Positions 1-7,919 of a DNA stretch of 32,657 nt are shown here, in pieces. This DNA comes from JADCCX01 sp031378805 (GTDB lineage Bacteria; Pseudomonadota; Alphaproteobacteria; Rhizobiales; Beijerinckiaceae). Numbering within the stretch: the first letter of the stretch is position 1; every line of letters starts with the position of its first letter. The notes beneath the pieces were generated by a model. It ran no database searches, had not been told where the DNA came from, and was given only the letters and a program-made list of their open reading frames with translations. Both the position numbers and the translations under genes were made by a program. The stretch is from contig JANNEO010000128.1 of the NCBI GenBank assembly GCA_031378805.1, positions 1 through 32,657 of the forward strand, written 5' to 3'.

Positions 1-2949
1 CGTGACGCGAGTGATAATCTCGGCCAGGCGCTCGCGCGCAATCAGGTTCGCCGCAGCCGTCCCCGACTTATTGCGGTCCGCGAGAACAGCGCCCGTCCCA
101 AAATAGCCAATCGCCTCAAGCGCATTCGTGACCTCGACGCGGCGCGACATGGAAAGAGACCCGCTCGGGCCCAATATATCCGCAATCAGTCCCTTGCGCT
201 CCGTGACTGCAATGCCAGCTATATCCAACTGACTGCGAACCAGTCGCGCAATTGCTACCGCTGTTAAATTAGGCAAGGCAGAGATTTGCTTGCCAACAAG
301 CGTTACAAAACCTTCGCGAAAAAATGACAGATTTTCCGATAAATAGGCTCGATCTTCAGCTGTAAGGTTATTGTCCTTAAACAGTTCGAGAAAAATCCGC
401 GTCAACCGCTCGGATGCAATATCAGAAAAGTTCTGGTCACTCGATATGATGTTCAAAAAAACGTCAGGAGAAAAGCCACCCAAAGCATCCAAACTAGTGT
501 TGAAAATATTTTGAAAATATTCGACCCATTCTGAGTCCAAAACAACCCGACCCGCGGCGCTTAAATTCGAAAAATCATCTGGATTAGATATTCCAGCCAG
601 CTCGTCTTGCAACAACTGCAAGTACTCTGGATTATCTATATCTCTTTTCGCCACCGTATTACCAATCAAGATTTGGGTATCGTCTAGCGTCGCAGCGGTA
701 TCATCGAAGCTGAAATCACCTATCAACAGCTCGGTATACGCACTGCCTTCTTTGTCAGAACTCTTCCCGAACAGCTCTGGAAAAGCGCGTCTAATATCTG
801 TGCCCCTTTTTTCGTACGCACTGACGTTATTTTTATAATCAGTCAGCAGGCCAGGCATCTGATTTTTACTAACTTGTGTCACAAAAACTGACGCATTAAA
901 TGCATCAATACTGTCACTATTATAATATTTGCTGAACATGTCGTGCCATGTCAGGTAACGCGCTAGAACTTTGATTTTATTAACATCGCCATTCAACGAT
1001 CCGACTGCGCTTTTTGCTATATCAAAAAATAGCAATTCAGAGCCGCGTTTGAGAACCTGACGACCAACCGCAGAAGACAGCTCGCCGCCAGGTCGACGAA
1101 TGTTCCTCAAAAAACTAAGATAATCACCAATAGGGTCGTTGGCGGAGCTGGGGCGCAAACCCTTTGACCCGTCCGACGCCCAGCGTTCAGCAAATGCGAG
1201 AGCATAGAAATGCGCAGCTCGTGCAAGCTGGTCTGAGCTACCACTCCATTTAGATTTGACCTCGGCAACAACTTGATTTTCCAATGTCGCTGTAATAACC
1301 GCCGATGCAACCCGCCATTTATCAGTGCCGGTGATAAAATTGATGAACGCTTTTGTATCTTCGATAAGGTTTCCATTTCTTTGTTTTTTATAATACAAGT
1401 TCTCGATAAAATTTACATATGCATCTTTTAAAAAATCAGGAATTGGGCTTGTATAAGCACCGTTTGGACTCGTCCCAAAATATGCATTGATCATAATTTT
1501 ATGCGTGTTGACAAAAAATCCGTTGATCCACGATTGAAACTCAGCTGTCGATAAATTTGGTAATTGATTGTAAAGAAAAGTGCGTACATCAACAACGTTA
1601 CTGTCACCTGGGTAGTTTATAGTCGCTTGACCTTTTGAAATTGCGTATGAATTATAAGACTGAATCGTGTCTCGGATGCCACCAATAATGAAATCCTTGT
1701 TGGATGTCGGTGCCTTATTGGCACCCCGCAAGCTATCGACATATGTTTTTATTGCACCAACGGCCTGATCGCTGAGCACCGTGAATTGAAGCCCTGCGAG
1801 AGGTGACGTATATTGGAAGTTCGAACCCAGGTCGGATGGCGCGGTATAGGATGTTCCTTCTGTTCCGCTCCCGAGCCTCAGGCGTCCTCCAAAGCCGGAA
1901 ATCTGGTCTGAAATGACCATCTGACTACCCAAGTCGAAAAGGCCGCTGATGCTGCTGAAATTCTGGCTAACAGTCTCAATCAATGATTGTGTGGGCTTGA
2001 CTAGGACGTCATTAACAAAATCAACAAGTGGCTTTATCGAGCTTCTAAAGTAGGTTTTTCCAAGAGCGGATACCGTAAATATGTCAGTTCCGTCAGCTGT
2101 GGCTGTAAGTGAAGCCGAGCCAGATACGCCTATCGCTAAATAAGAAGGGGTGTAAGGAATTGGAAGTATAGGTTGCAATAACCTTCCAGTTAGACCAAGC
2201 TTAACATATGCCGCTTGATTTCCGACACCATATAGCTGTGGTTTTCCACCATTATCTTGACCTGCCAATATTGCTACGTTGACGGCAGAGGCTAATTTTG
2301 CGAATGCGACTACCGAATTAGCAGCCCTGTTTTTCGTATCTGTACGTAAGGACAGGTTTTCAATATTTGATCGAATGCTAGGAAATAATCCCTCCCGAAG
2401 ACGAGTGTCGTTTGTTTTTGAGACTCCTGCAGGAATTACGCCTCGCCGATTTATAACAGCTGCTGTGCCGTAAGTAGCCAGAGAAAAGCCCCATTGATTT
2501 TTCGGTATGCTGTAAGAAAAATTGGCCGTAAATCCGTTAGTGGTGTTTTTCTGATCTCCGTCTCGTAAGCTCCTTAACCAATCTGGGACAACCGCATTGG
2601 AATTATTTCGACCAGTTTTGAACTCAATACCTACTTCGCCAAGGAATTTCTCATCAAACAGATCGTACGAAAATTCAGCTAAAGCTGTAAGAGAACCAAT
2701 ATCGGCCTCTAAGTAAACACCGGGTCGCGCAGCTCTTACTATCTGTATATCTTCTGCTGTTGCTCTTTTTTGATAAAAGGCAATTATCGAGGAAATTGCA
2801 TTGGCAGGAATACGTAAATATCCAAATCCATTAGGAAAAGTTACACCTATCAAGAGGTAAACGTTGTCTGCGATTGAGAGATCGAACTTTGCGAGCTCGC
2901 CCGATTGGCCAAACCCGGAATTATTCGACGTATCGATGCTGTTGACCAT
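1..2949 (-). CDS. Large unknown protein, N-terminal 983 residues, runs off left edge
   Basis: The minus strand is open without a stop from an ATG at 2947-2949 to the first base of the window, 983 codons. The start is well supported by a GGGGAGG ribosome binding site a few bases upstream. The protein begins MVNSIDTSNNSGFGQSG, has no signal peptide and no obvious membrane segment. The first third looks beta-rich (for example YLLIGVTFPNGFGYLRIPAN, then ATADGTDIFTVSALGKTYF around residue 290). The later part is helical and mildly acidic. I recognise no domain. The stretch is clearly richer in A+T than the genes to its right, which suggests transfer. The missing signal peptide and two RTX genes in the same window make a type I-secreted protein with a distal C-terminal signal possible, but the visible part shows no GGxGxDxxx repeats. 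Coding status is sure; function is unknown. Confidence 0.85.
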   Translation of the reverse strand, partial: MVNSIDTSNNSGFGQSGELAKFDLSIADNVYLLIGVTFPNGFGYLRIPANAISSIIAFYQKRATAEDIQIVRAARPGVYLEADIGSLTALAEFSYDLFDEKFLGEVGIEFKTGRNNSNAVVPDWLRSLRDGDQKNTTNGFTANFSYSIPKNQWGFSLATYGTAAVINRRGVIPAGVSKTNDTRLREGLFPSIRSNIENLSLRTDTKNRAANSVVAFAKLASAVNVAILAGQDNGGKPQLYGVGNQAAYVKLGLTGRLLQPILPIPYTPSYLAIGVSGSASLTATADGTDIFTVSALGKTYFRSSIKPLVDFVNDVLVKPTQSLIETVSQNFSSISGLFDLGSQMVISDQISGFGGRLRLGSGTEGTSYTAPSDLGSNFQYTSPLAGLQFTVLSDQAVGAIKTYVDSLRGANKAPTSNKDFIIGGIRDTIQSYNSYAISKGQATINYPGDSNVVDVRTFLYNQLPNLSTAEFQSWINGFFVNTHKIMINAYFGTSPNGAYTSPIPDFLKDAYVNFIENLYYKKQRNGNLIEDTKAFINFITGTDKWRVASAVITATLENQVVAEVKSKWSGSSDQLARAAHFYALAFAERWASDGSKGLRPSSANDPIGDYLSFLRNIRRPGGELSSAVGRQVLKRGSELLFFDIAKSAVGSLNGDVNKIKVLARYLTWHDMFSKYYNSDSIDAFNASVFVTQVSKNQMPGLLTDYKNNVSAYEKRGTDIRRAFPELFGKSSDKEGSAYTELLIGDFSFDDTAATLDDTQILIGNTVAKRDIDNPEYLQLLQDELAGISNPDDFSNLSAAGRVVLDSEWVEYFQNIFNTSLDALGGFSPDVFLNIISSDQNFSDIASERLTRIFLELFKDNNLTAEDRAYLSENLSFFREGFVTLVGKQISALPNLTAVAIARLVRSQLDIAGIAVTERKGLIADILGPSGSLSMSRRVEVTNALEAIGYFGTGAVLADRNKSGTAAANLIARERLAEIITRVT

Positions 2950-3100
2950 TTTGGAGCCTCCCCAGAAACCCGCAGGGCGTTGATCCCTGCCTTGGCGAAC
3001 AGGGTTAGCCGTCGCGGCTCACTTGTGCTTGACCGATTTTGCGATTTTCACATATCGGCCATGCATAATCAGGTGGGTATGGTTTATGCGTCAGGCCGCT

Positions 3101-3128
3101 GAACGATCGCGGTCAAGCAAGATCGTTC
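3101..3128. repeat. 8-bp inverted repeat in the gap between the left-edge gene and the AraC gene
   Basis: GAACGATC at 3101-3108 is answered by GATCGTTC at 3121-3128, with a 12-base loop. It lies between the start of the unknown left-edge gene and the stop of the AraC gene, both on the minus strand. It could be the AraC gene's terminator stem (the T-run is weak) or an operator for the downstream gene. I see no other feature in 2950-3217. Confidence 0.3.
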
Positions 3129-3217
3129 TTATGATTCACAAGGCAATAAATTGCCGGATCGGGCGATTCCACTGAAATCCGCTGCAAGCATGGCGCGTCA
3201 AGATGCCAGGCGGGGGT

Positions 3218-4123
3218 TCAGTCCTCCACCCGGATACAGATATCATTGATGAGCTCTGCCTCATCGACCACGCCGGCGACACAGAGGAAATTCACCCGGC
3301 AGATATGTTCTGTTAGCGTGAAATTGCAGATGTCCGCATTCTGGGCGGCAAAGGCCAGGAAGGCCGCATGGATGCTGCTGTAGGGCCCGCGATGCCGGTA
3401 GATCCTGTAGCGTCCGCCCGGGATCGTGACTTTTTCCAGCCCGGCTACGGCATGATCCGTCTGCAAGATCTGGCAACAGATTTCAGCCCGGCTGCTGCGG
3501 TGCTGAGGAATGACGGGGTCATCATAATACAAGATGAAAGGCCGCACCGGATCGCCATGACCCTGTGGTGCCCAGGCACGTCTGAGGAATGATTCGGTCG
3601 GACCTTGCAGCTCCGAATAAAGACCGATGTGTCGCTGCCGCAGCGCTGTCTGGTCGGGTATCTGCTCATACCGCGTAGCCGATGCCGGAATTACAACGGA
3701 GGGAGCCATTGCCAGCATCCGCCCCCGCATATCCTGCGGTGAAAAACCAAAATGCTGCTTGAAGGCCCGTGAAAAGCCCTCATGGCTGTCATAGCCGCAA
3801 GACAGCGCAATATCCAGGATCGACTGATTGTGGGCGCGCAGCCGACGCACGGCATATTCCAGCCGAACCCGGCGGCCAAAGGAGGTAAAATTCTCGCCAG
3901 AATACTCCTTAAAAATACGGTGGAAGTGATGTTCGCTGAGGTTGAACCGCTTGGCGACACCAGCAAGGGAAATCTTATTTTCCCGTATGCACGGAATATC
4001 GAACATGACGGAATTGATCATGCCCTCATGCCGCAATCTGGACTCAAGATGATCGGTACGGTCACTTTCACGCAGGTTCCGTAGTGTTCCTGCACCGCCT
4101 TGAGACGTTCGTTGGCTTAGCAT
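3218..4123 (-). CDS. AraC family transcriptional regulator with GyrI-like ligand-binding domain
   Basis: A DNA-binding regulator of the Rob/SoxS type with an attached effector domain. Roughly residues 35-140 form the double helix-turn-helix: SLAGVAKRFNLSEHHFHRIF is the first, and ILDIALSCGYDSHEGFSRAF with FGFSPQDMRG is the typical second helix and tail. The remaining 160 or so residues fit the GyrI-like small-molecule domain, with RHIGLYSELQGP, then a charged Y-D-D-P segment and GGRYRIYRHRGPYSSIHAAF near the end. The chosen start (ATG at 4121-4123) follows a G-rich Shine-Dalgarno run. An in-frame ATG at 4151-4153 would add ten residues with no better site. The gene stands alone, upstream of the unknown left-edge gene on the same strand and separated from it by 268 bases. 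The ligand cannot be named; members of this group often sense drugs or hydrophobic cations. Confidence 0.85.
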   Translation of the reverse strand: MLSQRTSQGGAGTLRNLRESDRTDHLESRLRHEGMINSVMFDIPCIRENKISLAGVAKRFNLSEHHFHRIFKEYSGENFTSFGRRVRLEYAVRRLRAHNQSILDIALSCGYDSHEGFSRAFKQHFGFSPQDMRGRMLAMAPSVVIPASATRYEQIPDQTALRQRHIGLYSELQGPTESFLRRAWAPQGHGDPVRPFILYYDDPVIPQHRSSRAEICCQILQTDHAVAGLEKVTIPGGRYRIYRHRGPYSSIHAAFLAFAAQNADICNFTLTEHICRVNFLCVAGVVDEAELINDICIRVED

Positions 4124-4153
4124 GTTGGTGCCCCCCCCTGAGCGCATGATCAA

Positions 4154-4466
4154 TCGTACGGGAATCTATCGCGCGTAGCTTGCAGATGATTTTCGCCCAA
4201 ACTCACACACGCCACCTCACCGTGCTCCTGAGCCAATGACTCTGAATGAATGCAAAGGTGCCGCATTTTGATATTTCACACGAGTGCTCGCAGTTGCAGG
4301 GCATGAAAGTTAGCCCGGCTGCCGTGGTGGCTAAAGCGAGACTTTGGGCGAACCCGGTCAGGACGCTTCAGCTTTGACGTTTGGCGGCCAGCTATTGCCA
4401 GTTTTTCAGAAGCAGCTTTGATACGTTTGAACCGCCCCGCGTTCCTCAGTGGTCGTTTCGTTTGAG
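4154..4466. other. Gap with no recognisable gene
   Basis: This 313-base stretch lies upstream of the AraC gene and should hold its promoter. I see no convincing reading frame, tRNA or strong repeat. The short frames here on both strands lack ribosome binding sites and resemble nothing I know. Confidence 0.5.
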
Positions 4467-4574
4467 TCACGCCGCCAGCTTCTGCTCGTCGAACATGGCG
4501 TCGTAGCGTTCCTCGTCCTCCTTCGCCCGTGTTGAGCGGAGATCCGGGTCGGCCTTCTGGCGCGTGTGGTCGTA
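4467..4574 (-). pseudogene. Short 3' gene fragment, unidentified
   Basis: A minus-strand frame of 35 codons between two stops ends in a hydrophilic, natural-looking C-terminus (ADPDLRSTRAKEDEERYDAM then FDEQKLAA). It has no start codon of its own near its beginning. It sits just outside the IS3-family remnant, so it may be the tail of a gene cut by that insertion or by later deletion. I do not recognise the family. Confidence 0.3.
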
Positions 4575-4664
4575 TCAAGTGAAAGGGGCCATCTGCTGAA
4601 CTTTGGCCTGCTGCTAGATTTGTGGACAGCAAGTTTAGGTATTTCATGAAGCCGGAGGTGGCAG

Positions 4665-4955
4665 ATGCAGAGAAGACGGTTTGGCAGTGTGTTCAAGATC
4701 GAGGCGGTTCGCCTTGTTCGCGAACGGGGTGCGAGTGTTGCGCAAGCGTCGCGGGATCTGGACGTGCACGAGAACGTTCTGCGCAAATGGGCACGGGATC
4801 TGTTGGCCGATCCGGCGCAGGCCTTTCCCGGCCATGGGCAAGTGAAGCCCGAGCAGTAGGAGATCGAGCGGCTGCGGCGGGAGGTCGCCAAGCTGAAGGC
4901 GGAGCGTGACATCCTGAAAAAGGCCGCAGCCTACTTTGCGAGGGACGTGACATGA
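4665..4955 (+). pseudogene. IS3-family OrfA (HTH transposase subunit), broken by an internal stop
   Basis: The frame starts MQRRRFGSVFKIEAVRLV and carries the Tnp_1-type helix-turn-helix (ASVAQASRDLDVHENVLRKW). It then meets TAG at 4857-4859. Past that stop the same frame continues with EIERLRREVAKLKAERDILK and KAAAYFARDVT, the usual leucine-zipper end of IS3 OrfA, and ends with TGA at 4953-4955 overlapping the ATG of OrfB. Total length, about 96 codons, is normal for the family, so the single TAG is what breaks it. Terminal inverted repeats could not be assigned with confidence; the element's left end probably lies near 4620. Confidence 0.8.
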
Positions 4956-5150
4956 GGTTCACGTTTGTGGCGAAGCACCGTTCTGTTTGGCGAACTCTTG
5001 CCCAAGAGCCGGGCGTGGCTTTGCGAAGCGTTGGATGTGTCACGGTCAGGCTTCCATGCCTGGCTCAATCCAACACCCAGCAAGCGCAGCCGGGATGACG
5101 AGGCGATACGCGCGAATGTTTTGACAATCATTCAGGCTGGTGAGTTGAAG
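4952..5150 (+). pseudogene. IS3-family OrfB (DDE transposase), frameshifted and truncated
   Basis: Begins MRFTFVAKHRSVW directly overlapping the OrfA stop, as in intact IS3 elements. The matching continuation, SRAWLCEALDVSRSGFHAWL followed by SKRSRDDEAIRANV, lies in another frame, so there is an indel near 4990-5010. Homology stops near 5145, before the YGARR region and the DDE catalytic core. Only the first 60 or so of roughly 280 residues remain. The element is dead and its right part is gone. Confidence 0.75.
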
Positions 5151-5455
5151 GCCGGATGGGAAGCGCAACATCGATTCCGGATCGCAAATCGATCGTTCGC
5201 AGACCTGCTATGACTTGGGCAACGCTGCGTTGCCAGCCTCGCCAGCTGCGCAATATCGCTCGACGCTGGCCTCGCTTGGCGCGGTGCGCACGACCGAAAA
5301 GAACTTGGCCACTCGACCCTCCAGAACCTGCGTTCGACCATTCGTCAAACTGCAGTTGAAAACGTCGAGCGTGTCGACCGGCGGTCTGCACGTCGCGGCA
5401 TTGAGGGCAAAGCCGGAGCGCTCCACGCAAGCGGTCAGCTCCTCATGTGCCGCCA
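5151..5455. other. Unassigned stretch between IS3 remnant and scpB-like remnant
   Basis: About 300 bases. On the minus strand there is an open frame (stop near 5208) with a plausible composition, for example EELTACVERSGFALNAATC and GRTQVLEGRVAKFFSVVR. It does not continue the scpB-like protein next to it and I cannot assign it. It is probably joined debris. Confidence 0.3.
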
Positions 5456-5563
5456 TCAGTTGCACCTCACCCGCCCCATCCATTTGCGCCAGCGCATTGT
5501 ATCTGGCAGGTCGGCATCGAACAGCTTTGCCTGCGCGGCAGATGCGGGTTTGGCCATGCTCAT
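5456..5563 (-). pseudogene. ScpB-like gene remnant (N-terminal 35 codons)
   Basis: An ATG at 5561-5563 overlaps the DUF1403 stop by four bases (ATGA), as in a two-gene operon. The peptide MSMAKPASAAQAKLFDADLP then TMRWRKWMGRV matches my memory of the start of plasmid-borne ScpB-type (SMC accessory) proteins that follow DUF1403 genes in alphaproteobacteria. It stops at TGA 5456-5458, and the expected continuation (EAV-FA...) is not found in any frame, so the rest is deleted. Family assignment rests on recollection of this gene pair. Confidence 0.5.
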
Positions 5564-6507
5564 AGGCCGTAGAGCCGAAACGTCGGCCTATCCGTGAGCA
5601 GCCGAAGCGCGCCCATGGTATGCAGGCTTTCGCAGAGGCGGCGAGCGGCACGGTCAAAGCCGAGACCGTGTTTGCCACCCTTCCCGGCCATGCGCCAGGG
5701 CGCAACGCTGTCATCTGCGAGGATGAGCGCAAGCCCTCTGCCCCCGTTGCGGGTGCGCAGGCTGTCGGCGGCGTCAGCGAGTGCCTCAGCATTGCGAGCG
5801 AGCGTCACGGTCTGCGCATGGGCGGCACTGGCAGCTTGAGACAGCACGGCATACTGCAAATTGGCCCACTCCGGCTGTTCAGCGCGCGCGCGTTTGCCTT
5901 TTACGCCCTGTCGCAAAGCCGGATCGGCGATCGCGGTCATGTGCAACAGCAGCGGGCGCTCCCAGCCAAGACGCCTGGCCAGGGCGATGTCAACCCGCTG
6001 CAAGGCCAGCACTTCGGCGCTTGCCGTAGCGCCTTCGATGTCGGTGGCGATGGCCGACAGTGTCTCGTCGGCCAGCCGTGTTGGCCGCGAGGCCAGTTGT
6101 CGGAGCAGCCGGTCCAGCCAGGCCGGGATCATCGCCGGGGCGGGTCAGGTGTTCGGCATCGCGCAGGCTGGCTTCGTCGGCATTGAGGCGCAGGAGCTTT
6201 GCTGCGACTGCGGCCGCCTTCAGCGCCTGCCGCACGCGGAAGCAGCCAACCCTGGGCGGCTCGGCGCGCAGGATCTGACGAGAGCGAAGGCAGCCGCACC
6301 CGCCGCAAGGACAGCGTTCGTGTTCGGTGGGCTGGCGCCCTGCCCTGTATTGGTCGTCGACGCCTGTACAGACGTTATCCAGCGCGGAAGCGGCTGCAAC
6401 TTCAGAGGGTTGGACGCATCTGTAGCCGACCCTGTGTTGAGCGCCACCACGCGTCGACGCAAGGTGCGGTCTAGGCCTTCTGGCAGGGCCGTGTTGTCCG
6501 AATCCAT
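5560..6507 (-). pseudogene. DUF1403 family protein, broken by at least two frameshifts
   Basis: Three minus-strand frames join into one protein. Frame A (from ATG 6505-6507) gives the start, including PLPRWITSV and NTNAVLAAGAAAFAL. Frame B takes over near 6280 with ILRAEPPRVGCF and VRQALKAAAVAAKLLRLNAD, then ASLRDAEHLTRPGDDPGLAG. Frame C takes over near 6120 with AWLDRLLRQLASRPTRLADE and runs to the stop at 5560-5562. The LRDAEHL...GDDPGPAG and RPTRLADETL signatures are those I associate with DUF1403, a family of unknown function common on alphaproteobacterial plasmids. Total length, about 310 codons, fits the family. With two shifts it is not expected to make a working product. Confidence 0.65.
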
Positions 6508-6631
6508 CTGGTAAGCTTAAGGCATGACGGCGTAATTACGATTTAGAGCCATGTTTTTCGCCGCCTCAGTATATTTCGTTTAATGTCCTATAAGTTTGCC
6601 TTATCGGACTTATTGCGATTATGATCTTCTA

Positions 6632-7729
6632 ATGTCAGATTCGTCTCGTCCAACCACAAACCACTCGGCCGGTACACAGCTGAAGGAGTCCGGGCGGTCT
6701 GATGCCGAGCGATTAGCAGCGTCCAAGGTGTCTGTTCAATCAAGCATTGAAGCCAACCCCGCTTTGGACCGGCTTGCAAATACTGCCAGGAGCTACGCCG
6801 CCGCGCGCTCCAGCATCAATACCGTGAAAGCCTATGCTTCGGACTGGGCGCAATTCGCGCACTGGTGCCGCCGCAGGGGCTTTGACGTGTTGGAGCCGCA
6901 GGCGGACATCGTCGGCCTGTATCTCGCGGCCTCAGCGTCAGGCGAAGGCGTGCCGAAAGCTGCGGTCTCATCGATCGAGCGACGGCTGGCGGCCATTACC
7001 ACAACCTACCGTTCGGCGGGCACTCCCCTCCCCCGGCAGGATCGGCATATCACGGACGTGATGGCCGGGATTCGCCGACAACATGCACGCCCGCCCAAGC
7101 AGAAGGAGGCGCTGTTTGCTGATGATATCGTGGCAATGTGTGCAACGCTTCCCAACAATCTGCGGGGCTACCGTGACCGTGCCATGCTGCTTATCGGCTT
7201 CGCGGGAGGTCTTCGCCGTTCGGAGATCACGGGGCTTGATTGCGGTCCCGAACAGACGCCCGAGACGGGCGGCTGGATCGAAATCCTGGCGGGCGGTGTA
7301 CTGCTGACCATCCGTGGTAAGACGGGTTGGCGCCATGTCGAAATCGGACGCGGCACAAGCGAACGATCTTGTCCGGTCTACGCCCTCGAACTTTGGCTGA
7401 AGTTTGCCCGTGTCAGCACCGGTCCTGTCTTTCGCCGCGTTCGGAAGGCCAACAGCGATGTCAGTTCCCAACGCCTGGATGACAAGCATGTAGCCCGCCT
7501 GGTGAAATCAGCGGCTCTTACCGCCGGTGTTCGATCTGATCTGCCCGAAGCGCAGCGCAAGGCGCTTTTTGCCGGACATTCTCTCCGTGCCGGACTCGCC
7601 TCTTCCGCAGATGTCGATGAAGTGCACGTGCAGCGCCAGTTGGGTCATGCATCCGTTGACATGACAAGGCGATATCAGCGCCGCAAGGAGAGGTTCAAGG
7701 TAAACCTGACCAAAGCGGCCGGCCTGTAA
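6632..7729 (+). CDS. Tyrosine recombinase / integrase
   Basis: A lambda-integrase-type recombinase of 365 residues. The N-terminal SAM-like DNA-binding domain is visible (SSINTVKAYASDWAQFAHWC), followed by the catalytic domain. This contains the first arginine in GFAGGLRRSE, the HxxR pair in AGHSLRAG, the second histidine in QLGHAS, and the nucleophilic tyrosine in MTRRYQRR just before the end. The set appears complete, so the enzyme is likely active. ATG at 6632 is taken as the start; a TTG at 6596 would add twelve residues. It lies tail to tail with repB, with two parS sites between them, so a role in resolving replicon multimers is as likely as element integration. It faces away from the DUF1403 remnant, whose start is about 125 bases off. 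Confidence 0.9.
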   Translation: MSDSSRPTTNHSAGTQLKESGRSDAERLAASKVSVQSSIEANPALDRLANTARSYAAARSSINTVKAYASDWAQFAHWCRRRGFDVLEPQADIVGLYLAASASGEGVPKAAVSSIERRLAAITTTYRSAGTPLPRQDRHITDVMAGIRRQHARPPKQKEALFADDIVAMCATLPNNLRGYRDRAMLLIGFAGGLRRSEITGLDCGPEQTPETGGWIEILAGGVLLTIRGKTGWRHVEIGRGTSERSCPVYALELWLKFARVSTGPVFRRVRKANSDVSSQRLDDKHVARLVKSAALTAGVRSDLPEAQRKALFAGHSLRAGLASSADVDEVHVQRQLGHASVDMTRRYQRRKERFKVNLTKAAGL

Positions 7730-7765
7730 ATAATGTTGCTCCATATCAAAACGGCAACAGGCAAA

Positions 7766-7781
7766 GTTGACAGCTGTCAAC
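7766..7781. other. parS: parS partition site 1
   Basis: The perfect 16-bp palindrome GTTGACAGCTGTCAAC fits the repABC-family parS consensus GTTNNNNGCNNNNAAC. It lies 36 bases after the recombinase stop and downstream of repB. It should be a RepB binding site and nucleate the partition complex. Confidence 0.85.
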
Positions 7782-7799
7782 TCGATCACACCTAAACCA

Positions 7800-7815
7800 G
7801 TTGACAGCTGTCAAC
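7800..7815. other. parS: parS partition site 2
   Basis: A second exact copy of the 16-bp palindrome GTTGACAGCTGTCAAC, 34 bases from the first (start to start, a little over three helical turns). Paired sites should raise RepB loading. The 18 bases between the two copies are not repeated. Confidence 0.85.
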
Positions 7816-7878
7816 TCTTCGAAGGACCAAGTCCCTGCCCTCACACCTCCGCTAGCGACATTGAGCCTAAACCTGGAA

Positions 7879-7914
7879 CCTCCTACGGAGACGTAAGAGG
7901 CTCTTTCATTTTTT
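7879..7914 (+). terminator. Possible intrinsic terminator downstream of the recombinase gene
   Basis: CCTCCTACG (7879-7887) can pair with CGTAAGAGG (7892-7900) across a four-base loop, with one mismatch on the plus strand. A T-rich stretch including six consecutive Ts follows. It lies at the convergence of the recombinase (plus) and repB (minus), 150 bases past the recombinase stop. Confidence 0.4.
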
Positions 7915-7919
7915 GGGTT

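Noticed and set aside
1107..1376. Minus-strand 89-codon frame
   Set aside because: Lies in a different frame within the 983-codon left-edge gene, which has the natural protein composition.
5620..6514. Several overlapping plus-strand frames
   Set aside because: They mirror the broken DUF1403 gene, whose minus-strand pieces match a protein family.
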